From contig CBDBJK010000038.1 of NCBI GenBank assembly GCA_965206395.1, forward strand, positions 248,001 through 312,000: a stretch of 64,000 nt of DNA, given 5' to 3'. Below are positions 17,681 through 24,664 of the stretch, one piece after another. The notes below the pieces were generated by a model. That model worked only from the letters and a program-made list of their open reading frames with translations, was not told where the DNA came from and made no database searches. This stretch comes from CBDBJK01 sp965206395. Lineage in GTDB: Bacteria; Chloroflexota; Dehalococcoidia; Lucifugimonadales; CATOSD01. The position numbers and the translations under genes are program-made. Each line of letters starts with the position of its first letter. Position 1 is the first letter of the stretch.

Positions 17681-18573
17681 TAGTCATTCCAGATAATATA
17701 CATACGATCTCACGATTTCGTCGATTGTGGTGTCGGCAGGAAGAAACTGCCTTCGTCTTTTCATGATTGCAAAGTCCTGTTCGATTGGATTGAAGTCTGG
17801 CGAGTACGGCGGCAGAAAGAGGAGAGTGTGTCCAGCTTGCTCAATAATTTGCCTTGTTGCAGCGGTCTTGTGAAAGGTTGCATTGTCCATGATTAACGTT
17901 GAGCTTTGGGCCAGTTCTTTGAACAAGTGGCTCTGGAGCCAGTAGTTGAACAAGGTAGCGTTGGTGCTGCCTTCGAACAGGATAGGAGCGAGCAGCCTTT
18001 TGCCCTGTTTGGCAGAGATCAGGCTGGTGCGAGGACGCCTTTTGCCACTGCGTTCACCGTATACCTTCTTCCCCCGAAGACCCCAACCATGCGCTCTGTG
18101 AGTTGTGCGCTCAAATCCACTCTCATCCAGATACACTATGTGCTCACTTCCTTTGTCCTTGACAACCTGGCGCAGTGTCCTCAGATACTCGATACGCTTT
18201 TCATGGTTTCTCTCGCTGTAGCGCATCGCTTTTTTTGTGCGTCAACTCCATCTTACGCATCATTGACCACACAGCGTTGATATGCACCCCGAATACTTCA
18301 GCACGCTCTCTCAGTAAAGCATCAGGATAAAGTCGTACGTGCCGACGCAACGCCTCTTTGTCTATCTTGCGATGCCTCAGTGATTGAACTTTTGGTGCGA
18401 GGTCTTCACGCTTACACCAGTCGTTGACGCACCACAGGCTGACCTCAAAGCGACGTGATGCCTTCGTCTTGCTTCCACCTTCGTTTACAAAGCCAACCAC
18501 TCTTTTCCTCAAGTCCATGCTGTAAGTCATAATGTCGTTGATCATACCATATGGTTATAAAGTGGATTGACTA
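17681..18573 (-). mobile_element. IS630/Tc1-type insertion sequence, copy with two-frame transposase
   Basis: The element is bounded by imperfect terminal inverted repeats. The left end TAGTCATTCCAG and the complement of the right end TAGTCAATCCAC share 18 of the first 24 positions. It is flanked by TA at 17679-17680 and 18574-18575, the expected target duplication of this family. Its length is 893 bp and it is distinct from the three 1.25-kb copies elsewhere in the window. Confidence 0.85.
17684..18530 (-). CDS. IS630 family transposase, orfA and orfB in different frames
   Basis: orfA (to 18201) begins near 18530 (MTYSMDLRKRVVGFVNEGG) and encodes the helix-turn-helix DNA-binding part. orfB (18226 to 17684) encodes the DDE catalytic part, with YLDESGF, TLIMDNATFHKT and YSPDFNPIEQ carrying the three acidic residues. 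The frames meet at a run of seven A on the coding strand (18230-18236), so a +1 or -2 shift, or transcriptional slippage there, would fuse them, as is known for other IS630 members. All catalytic residues are present, so the element may be active. Confidence 0.85.
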
Positions 18574-18579
18574 TAAAAA

Positions 18580-18915
18580 TCAAATGGATGGCTTTGATGC
18601 GATGGGCCTGGGCTTCCACCTCAATATCGCTAGATGGGTAGTAGATTCCATGATCTCTTCACCCCCGAATACTAGCGACAGGACGAACAGCCACATCACA
18701 TGCCAGTTCCAGGAGATGCCCAGACCTACTACCGTGATCCCTATCACGGCTATGCGGAACCCTTGCACGAAGGCTTGCATCCTGGTGAGGTCGCTCATGG
18801 GCCGACCAAGACCACGAAAGGCCATTCGCGTGCCGAAATACCAGACCACCATTCCCAATGCAATCAATGCTATCGACGGATAAATTCTCCACGAGGCGTC
18901 AACAAGAGCTTCCAT
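18580..18915 (-). CDS. Small membrane protein
   Basis: The 111-residue product has about three membrane helices (residues 12-28, 52-68 and 70-86) and a basic C-terminus. Only six bases separate its stop codon from the end of the IS630-type element, so its original 3' region has been disturbed. A short inter-helix segment (GLGRPMSDLTRMQAFVQGFR) is typical of small DoxX-like or unannotated membrane proteins, but I do not recognise the family. It precedes no obvious partner. Confidence 0.5.
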   Translation of the reverse strand: MEALVDASWRIYPSIALIALGMVVWYFGTRMAFRGLGRPMSDLTRMQAFVQGFRIAVIGITVVGLGISWNWHVMWLFVLSLVFGGEEIMESTTHLAILRWKPRPIASKPSI

Positions 18916-18960
18916 ATGCGTCTCACCCCCTTTCTCAAGCTACGCAGATTTTCGCTTAGG

Positions 18961-19458
18961 CTAAGCGGACAGCGACAGGTCAGGGACTCTGTCGCCCACC
19001 TCGTTGCCTGTCTCGACGTAGTACTTGAGGCCAGCAAGAAGCTCGCTCATGCCCTTCTTTAGCTGCCGTCGCGCCACCAGCAAGTCAATCAATCCTCCAA
19101 TCGGCCCATACTTTATCTCGTAGTCCGGCGCTACCGTCACGACCGAGATGTCACCGTCGGCCTCGATAGAGAATGCCACGAGATTCCTTTTGATAGGCAT
19201 GTTGCTATCGTATATGTCGATCTTGAAGCCCTCACCCTCGCGCCAGTCGATGGCCCGCTCCTCGAGGTAGCCGATGTTGCGACCAAACCCTTGCAGGTCG
19301 CAATGTCTGGTCGCCCCTTCTCCTTGACTAAATTCTGAGGTAGAGTCTGAATGAGATACTCCAGGGTTCCATTTGTAGATGGCACTCAAATCTGCAAGCA
19401 CTTCCCAGACCTTTTCCTTGCGAGCGTTGATTCGGATTCTCGTACTGAACGTTGACAT
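18961..19458 (-). CDS. SRPBCC family protein (polyketide cyclase/START-like)
   Basis: The start at 19458 is chosen because GGGGAGG lies upstream. From it the 165-residue protein opens with STRIRINARKEKVWEVLADLSAIYKWNPGV, the standard first strand and helix of the SRPBCC ligand-binding fold. The rest follows the fold (EGATRHCDL, EERAIDWREGEGFKI, then a long C-terminal helix). Such proteins bind hydrophobic ligands in the cytoplasm. The gene is divergent from the HxlR regulator across a shared, palindrome-containing promoter region, so it is the likely regulatory target. Confidence 0.8.
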   Translation of the reverse strand: MSTFSTRIRINARKEKVWEVLADLSAIYKWNPGVSHSDSTSEFSQGEGATRHCDLQGFGRNIGYLEERAIDWREGEGFKIDIYDSNMPIKRNLVAFSIEADGDISVVTVAPDYEIKYGPIGGLIDLLVARRQLKKGMSELLAGLKYYVETGNEVGDRVPDLSLSA

Positions 19459-19488
19459 TGCCCGTACCTCCCCGATGGCTGATAAAGT

Positions 19489-19534
19489 TTGACTTGAACT
19501 TGTGTTACTATATAATAGTATAGTATTCACTATA
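19489..19534. promoter_or_regulatory. Divergent promoter region with operator palindrome
   Basis: Rightward promoter: TTGACT (19489-19494), 16-base spacer, TATAAT (19511-19516). Leftward: TTACGT and TATACT with a 16-base spacer on the complement. A perfect inverted repeat, TATAGT and ACTATA separated by four bases (19519-19534), covers the rightward start of transcription. It is the natural candidate for HxlR autoregulation and control of the SRPBCC gene. Confidence 0.6.
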
Positions 19535-19597
19535 TATAACGTAAGTACCAAAATACCGATACGCCATCATTCTTTGTAACTAGCGAGATGTGAAGAC

Positions 19598-20248
19598 ATG
19601 CCAAAGAGAAGCTACCATCAGTACTGTGCCATCGCGCACGCCCTGGACATAATTGGAGAGCGATGGACGCTGCTCATAGTCCGCGAGCTTCTCATGGGGC
19701 CGAAGAGGTTCACCGACCTGCTGAACGGCTTACCCGGCATTGGGACTAATCTGCTCTCTTCCAGACTCAGGGAGCTTGAGGAATCAGACATACTGGAACG
19801 TCGTACACTCCCGCCTCCCGCAGCATCGGCAGTGTACGACTTGACAGAGCTTGGACATGGGCTTGAGTCAGTGATCGCTGCTCTGCATCGCTGGGGAAGC
19901 AAAACACAGGCAGCGCCAGACAAGGAAGACCAGTTCAGACCCGAATGGTCTATTCTAGCGATGCAGTACGCGTTCCGGCCTGAGCTTGCGGAGGGATTGA
20001 ACGAGACCTACGAGTACCGAATTGGAAATGAGGTCTTCCACGTCCGCATCGAAGGCGGCAGCATTGAGACACGGCAGGGTTACGCTCAAAATCCTGATCT
20101 AATTATCACAACCGACCCGGAAACCTACTCCGCCATCGCCATGCAGCAGGTGGCGCTTGTAGACGCGGTTAATTCGGGGGATGTCATTGTCGAAGGCGAT
20201 GCAGACACGTTGAAGCGCAGCGTCACTATATTTGGGCTTCCAGCATAG
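19598..20248 (+). CDS. HxlR family transcriptional regulator with C-terminal SCP2-like domain
   Basis: Residues 1-105 form an HxlR winged helix: YHQYCAIAHALDIIGERWTLLIVRELLMGPKRFTDLLNGLPGI, then LLSSRLRELEESDILERR. Residues about 120-216 resemble a sterol-carrier (SCP2) domain, ending GDVIVEGDADTLKRSVTIFGL. This fusion is common in actinobacterial and Chloroflexota regulators and suggests control by a lipophilic ligand. The single Cys in the N-terminal segment (C8) is the usual redox position in HxlR-type proteins. It is divergent from the SRPBCC gene. Confidence 0.85.
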   Translation: MPKRSYHQYCAIAHALDIIGERWTLLIVRELLMGPKRFTDLLNGLPGIGTNLLSSRLRELEESDILERRTLPPPAASAVYDLTELGHGLESVIAALHRWGSKTQAAPDKEDQFRPEWSILAMQYAFRPELAEGLNETYEYRIGNEVFHVRIEGGSIETRQGYAQNPDLIITTDPETYSAIAMQQVALVDAVNSGDVIVEGDADTLKRSVTIFGLPA

Positions 20249-20394
20249 AAGAACTCTCCTCACTCCAGAGCCTTTTCAGAGTATTCTGCCCCAAGACTTC
20301 CGTCGCTGGATTTGCTACGATTCTTTAGGAACTATCTCAATACCCCTGAGATCGCAAAATTCGCAGAGAATTTGATTTAGAGCAACTATCAAAA

Positions 20395-20497
20395 TGTCAT
20401 TCTGAACGAAGCGGAGCGGAGTGAAGAATCTAAGACGTCCCATGTTACCGAGGGCAAAGCCTTTAGATTCCTCGTCGCAAGCTCCTCGGAATGACAT
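20395..20497. repeat. Intergenic palindromic repeat (ATGTCATTC...GAATGACAT)
   Basis: ATGTCATTCTGAACGAAGCG near 20395 is answered by the inverted TAGATTCCTCGTCGC and CTCCTCGGAATGACAT ending at 20497. The sequence can fold into a roughly 100-nt stem. This kind of TGTCATTCTGAGCGAAGCG palindrome is scattered through intergenic DNA of many environmental bacteria. The rest of 20249-20617 holds only the presumed dinG promoter region. Confidence 0.7.
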
Positions 20498-20617
20498 AGC
20501 TAGGTTAATTTTGTTAGGTACTCTTAGCTTTATTCATACCTCAGCAGTCTCTGCGGTGCATTTTGATTTAGCTTCTTGAGTCGGACGCTGACCATCTAAC
20601 GGACTGAGGAATCACAC

Positions 20618-23467
20618 ATGACCCTGATGCCCCAATATACACCGCCGATGGAGGATGTTTGGGTCTCGCTAGACCTGGAGACTACCGGCCTCTCAAGTGA
20701 CAACGACGACATCATAGAGATAGGCGCGGTCAAGTTCCAGGGCAAAAAAACACTGGACACATTCCAAACTTTCGTCAATCCTAACCGCCGCCTCGACGAC
20801 TTCATCAGACGCTACACAGGCATAACGCAAGAAGATGTTGACCAGGCTCCTTCCTTCTCAGAGGTTGCGGGCGAGCTTGCGTCCTTCATCGGCTCCGCAC
20901 CCGTCATCGGACACAACATCGCATTTGACCTTGGCTTCCTCGACAAGAAGGGGCTGAGGCTTCCCAATCCGCGATGCGACACCTGGGATATGGCTTACGT
21001 GCTTTTGCCGGGGCTTCCAGAATACTCGCTAGGAAAGCTCGCCGCGTCTCTGAACACACCACATCCCCGGCCACACAGGGCGTTAGAGGATGCGCTTGTC
21101 ACTATGGAGGTATTCACCGTCCTCGCGGAAAAGGCGTCCGAGCTAGATGTCTTTGCGCTGGCAGAGATGCAGCGTCTGGCCGGACGGTCTTCATGGGTGT
21201 TGTCTTACCTGCTGAGAGGGCTTGAGGCGCAGAAGCTCGCCTTTGATGCTTCGAGTCCCTCGCCGCAAGGGGAGGAAAAGGCTAGAGTCGGCGTTACCGG
21301 CCTTGATAACCAGATGTTGAGCAAGCGGCTTCAGCAGGGTAGGGCATTGCGTCCGAACCAGAGCATTCGCCCGCTAGACGTGGACTTCATTGCCTCGCTG
21401 TTACAAGAGGGCAGTCCGTTAGCTGAAGCGATACAGGGCTTCGACGAACGTCCCGAACAGGTTGCGATGGCGCGCGCGGTGGCCGAGGCCATCAACGAGG
21501 GCAAGAGGCTTATCGTCGAGGCGGGAACTGGCGTGGGGAAGTCTATAGCCTATCTCTTGCCCGCGCTTATGTACGCCTCGATGAACAACAAGCGCGTGGT
21601 TGTATCCACCAACACCATCAACTTGCAAGAGCAGCTTCTGAACAAGGACGTGCCGACGCTGCTTGGCGCAATGGCCGACAGCGGCGAAATGTCTGCTCAA
21701 GACGTTAAGTTCACGCAACTCAAAGGCAGAGCCAACTACCTTTGCCTGCGGCGCTGGTCTCGAATGCGTTCCAACGAGACTCTCTCCGAAAACGAGGCCC
21801 GTATGCTGGCGAAAACGATGGTCTGGCTTCAAGACACGGATACCGGAGACAGAAGCGAGCTTAACCTCGGACACCGCAGCGCGGCTGCCCCCTGGGACAG
21901 ACTGTCGGCTCAGGGGGCTACCGAGTGCCTCAGTCTGGGCGGCCCTTGCTTTCTGCGCGCGGCACGTGAAAGGGCAGCGGCGTCTCATCTCGTCATAGTC
22001 AATCACGCTCTGCTGCTGTCCGACGTGACCGCTGGAGGGACGCTGATTCCAGAGTACGACATCCTCATCGTGGACGAGGCTCATCATCTTGAGGAGGAGG
22101 CCACCAGGCACCTGGGATTCGAGCTTGGGCAGTCTCGCTTTGACGAGCATATTCAATCGATAAGCGGCGAGCGCGGCCTGTTCAACGAGGCTGTCGCCGC
22201 TTTTCGAGGCTCGTCGGCTGCATCGACGCGCCGGGAGTCTGTAGAGAGGGTAGTCGCCGAGACTACGGCCATTCTGCCGGGAGTGCGCGACCACATCGCC
22301 AGGTTGTTCGCGGCGTTGAGCGGCCTTCTGAACGGTGGAACGGAAGGCGCAAATCAAGGAAACGAATTTCGAGTTACAACGGGAACCAGGGCGCAGCCGG
22401 GCTGGTCAGAGCTTGAGATGCAGTGGGAAAACGTGGACGTCGGGTTGACGGAGTTAGGCAACGACATTCGCAAGCTGCAAGTCTCGTTCGAAGGGCTGGA
22501 GGAGGCTGACCTCATCAACTATGAAGGACTCTTGCTTGAGATTGCGAACGCTTTGCAGGTGAACACCGAACTGCGCCAGAGGCTGGCCGAATTCGTTCCG
22601 CAACCAAAACCCGACGGAATATACTGGGTGACGAGAACGGGACAGAACCGCGACCTCACCCTCCGCGCCGCGCCGCTCCACGTCGGCGAGACGCTGAACG
22701 AACTGCTTTTCTCGCAGAAGGAATGTGTGGTTCTGACCAGCGCGACGCTGAGCACAGACCAGAGCTTCAGCCACATACGCGAGCGCGTTGGCTTTGATGA
22801 CGCCGACGAGCTTCTGGTAGGCTCGCCCTTTGACTACCCTAACGCCGCGATGATATGCGTACCGGAAGACATGCCTGAGCCAAACTCGTGGGCCTATCAG
22901 GAGTCTATCGAACAGGCGATATCCGACGCTGCCCTCGCTGTGAGCGGGCGCACAATGGCGCTTTTCACCTCTCACGCCTCCCTTCAGACGACGGCATCCT
23001 CGATAAGGGGAAACCTGCAGTCGCGTGGAATTACGGTTCTTGCGCAGGGCGTCGATGGCACTCCTCAGCAGCTTGTCAGCCGGTTTCTGGAGAACCCGAA
23101 GTCTGTCTTGCTTGGAACGTCCAGCTTCTGGGAAGGCGTTGACCTTGCCGGAGAGTCGCTCCAGGTGCTTCTGGTAACCCGGCTTCCTTTCAACGTGCCC
23201 TCCGAGCCGGTGTTCGCGGCTCGCTCAGAGCTTTACGAAAGCTCGTTCAACCAGTATGCCGTGCCTCAGGCCATTCTGAGACTTCGGCAAGGCTTCGGGC
23301 GTCTAATTCGCACGAAGACGGACAAAGGGGTGGCGATAATCCTCGACAAGCGCATCGTGTCGCGCAGGTACGGCAAGACCTTCCTGAAGTCGCTGCCGCC
23401 GGGCACTCTCAAGACCTGCGCCCTGTACGAGCTTGAGGGCGAGATAAAGCGCTGGATTGGGACATAA
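20618..23467 (+). CDS. dinG: DinG-type helicase with N-terminal DnaQ-like exonuclease
   Basis: 949 residues. Residues 13-170 are a DEDDh 3'-5' exonuclease (SLDLETTG, GHNIAFDLGFL, HRALEDALVT). After a linker comes a superfamily 2 helicase core with Walker A EAGTGVGKS (about 301-309), DEAHH (about 485) and C-terminal motifs LGTSSFWEGVDLAGE and RLRQGFGRLIR. Three cysteines between Walker A and DEAH (NYLCLRR, ECLSLGGPC) could ligate an Fe-S cluster as in other XPD-like helicases, but the usual fourth is not obvious. The exonuclease fusion is the Gram-positive-type architecture. The role is in DNA repair and replication-fork processing. The OGG1-type glycosylase gene follows after three bases. Confidence 0.93.
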   Translation: MTLMPQYTPPMEDVWVSLDLETTGLSSDNDDIIEIGAVKFQGKKTLDTFQTFVNPNRRLDDFIRRYTGITQEDVDQAPSFSEVAGELASFIGSAPVIGHNIAFDLGFLDKKGLRLPNPRCDTWDMAYVLLPGLPEYSLGKLAASLNTPHPRPHRALEDALVTMEVFTVLAEKASELDVFALAEMQRLAGRSSWVLSYLLRGLEAQKLAFDASSPSPQGEEKARVGVTGLDNQMLSKRLQQGRALRPNQSIRPLDVDFIASLLQEGSPLAEAIQGFDERPEQVAMARAVAEAINEGKRLIVEAGTGVGKSIAYLLPALMYASMNNKRVVVSTNTINLQEQLLNKDVPTLLGAMADSGEMSAQDVKFTQLKGRANYLCLRRWSRMRSNETLSENEARMLAKTMVWLQDTDTGDRSELNLGHRSAAAPWDRLSAQGATECLSLGGPCFLRAARERAAASHLVIVNHALLLSDVTAGGTLIPEYDILIVDEAHHLEEEATRHLGFELGQSRFDEHIQSISGERGLFNEAVAAFRGSSAASTRRESVERVVAETTAILPGVRDHIARLFAALSGLLNGGTEGANQGNEFRVTTGTRAQPGWSELEMQWENVDVGLTELGNDIRKLQVSFEGLEEADLINYEGLLLEIANALQVNTELRQRLAEFVPQPKPDGIYWVTRTGQNRDLTLRAAPLHVGETLNELLFSQKECVVLTSATLSTDQSFSHIRERVGFDDADELLVGSPFDYPNAAMICVPEDMPEPNSWAYQESIEQAISDAALAVSGRTMALFTSHASLQTTASSIRGNLQSRGITVLAQGVDGTPQQLVSRFLENPKSVLLGTSSFWEGVDLAGESLQVLLVTRLPFNVPSEPVFAARSELYESSFNQYAVPQAILRLRQGFGRLIRTKTDKGVAIILDKRIVSRRYGKTFLKSLPPGTLKTCALYELEGEIKRWIGT

Positions 23468-23470
23468 TTC

Positions 23471-24340
23471 ATGCTCATACCGTTTAGCCAACCCCTGGAT
23501 ATCGTTATCACACTTGAAAGCGGGCAGGCGTTTCGCTGGAGACGAGATGGCGACTGGCTTCATGGTGTCATATTCAACAACATCGTGAAGATTCGGCAGA
23601 CTCAAGAAGGCGCCGAGTTCTTCTGTGGCCCCGATGATGAGTCGGCGTTGGAGCCGCTAATTCGTGACTACCTGCGCCTTGACGACGACATTGACGCTAT
23701 CTGCCAGGAGATAAACGTTGATGACCGCATCAACGCCGCCTTGCGTCTGTATCCAGGGATGCGCATTTTGCGTCAAGAGCCTTGGGAATGCCTGATATCC
23801 TTCATCTGCTCGGCAAACTCCAACATTCCTCGTATCAGCGCCAACATCGAAGACATGGCATCGAGCTTTGGTCGCCCCATGATCTTTAGTGGCATCGAAA
23901 GGAGCGCCTTTCCGACACCTGAGGGACTGGCCGAAGCGGGCGAACAGCGGCTGCGCGAATTGCGCCTGGGGTTCCGAGCCAAGTATGTGGCCGCCGTAGC
24001 AAGAATCGTCGCAGACGGAGACCTGGACCTGTTCGCGTTGCGAGAGGCCCCTTACCAGGAAGCGTTGGATGCTCTGACAGCCCTAACAGGAGTCGGAGAC
24101 AAGGTGGCGAACTGCGTCCTGCTGTTCTCTCTGGACAAGCTGGATGCCTTCCCCGTAGACGTATGGATAGACCGCGCTCTGCGGGAGTGGTATCCCAAGC
24201 AGATGACAGTGAGCGAAGGCAAAACGCTCACTCGCAAGGCGATGCGTCCCTGGGCGCAGGAACATTTCGGCCCTTTCGCAGGCTACGCCAACCAGTACCT
24301 GTTCCAGGGAAGACGGCTTCAAGGCAAGCCCAAAAACTAG
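23471..24340 (+). CDS. 8-oxoguanine DNA glycosylase, OGG1-type
   Basis: The 289-residue protein has the HhH-GPD fold of OGG1. The N-terminal TLESGQAFRWRRDGDWLHG is the OGG_N signature. LTGVGDKVANCVLLF (about 206-220) carries the catalytic lysine of bifunctional enzymes, and FPVDVWIDRAL (about 228-238) carries the conserved aspartate. It removes 8-oxoguanine opposite C and nicks the strand. It is encoded three bases after dinG, making a two-gene repair operon. Bacterial OGG1 homologues are less common than Fpg, which is a useful lineage hint. Confidence 0.92.
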   Translation: MLIPFSQPLDIVITLESGQAFRWRRDGDWLHGVIFNNIVKIRQTQEGAEFFCGPDDESALEPLIRDYLRLDDDIDAICQEINVDDRINAALRLYPGMRILRQEPWECLISFICSANSNIPRISANIEDMASSFGRPMIFSGIERSAFPTPEGLAEAGEQRLRELRLGFRAKYVAAVARIVADGDLDLFALREAPYQEALDALTALTGVGDKVANCVLLFSLDKLDAFPVDVWIDRALREWYPKQMTVSEGKTLTRKAMRPWAQEHFGPFAGYANQYLFQGRRLQGKPKN

Positions 24341-24371
24341 ACGACTCAAGCGACATTTATGTCTAGCATTC

Positions 24372-24400
24372 TTGAACACGCGGGAAGGCTATGCTATCCT
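24372..24400 (+). promoter_or_regulatory. Promoter of tRNA-Pro
   Basis: TTGAAC (24372-24377) and TATCCT (24395-24400) are spaced by 17 bases, placing the start of transcription a few bases before the tRNA 5' end at 24410. Confidence 0.65.
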
Positions 24401-24409
24401 ACGAGTGGC

Positions 24410-24486
24410 CGGGGAGTAGCGCAGCTTGGTAGCGCACCTGCATGGGGTGCAGGGGGTCGCTGGTTCGATTCCAGTCTCCCCGACCA
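24410..24486 (+). tRNA. tRNA-Pro(GGG)
   Basis: A complete cloverleaf: acceptor arms CGGGGAG and CTCCCCG, D stem GCGC/GCGC, anticodon stem CCTGC/GCAGG enclosing the loop ATGGGGT with anticodon GGG, and T arm GCTGG TTCGATT CCAGT. The ACCA tail is encoded (24483-24486). It decodes CCC (and by wobble CCU). It marks the left border of the accessory block, and the 3' ends of tRNA genes are favoured integration sites. Confidence 0.95.
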
Positions 24487-24664
24487 AAACCCTTGTTTAT
24501 CCCACCGTAAAGGCCTGCATCGGAAACTCGCCGCGACCGCCACACTTTGACTCAGGCGGTCTCTTTTTTGCCTAAGCAGGCGGTCGTTGTTCAACCACTC
24601 CTGACCCCCTGATTATCTCAGAGCGGTCGCGAAATTGAAAGTAACAAAATCGGAAGTAGAAGCT

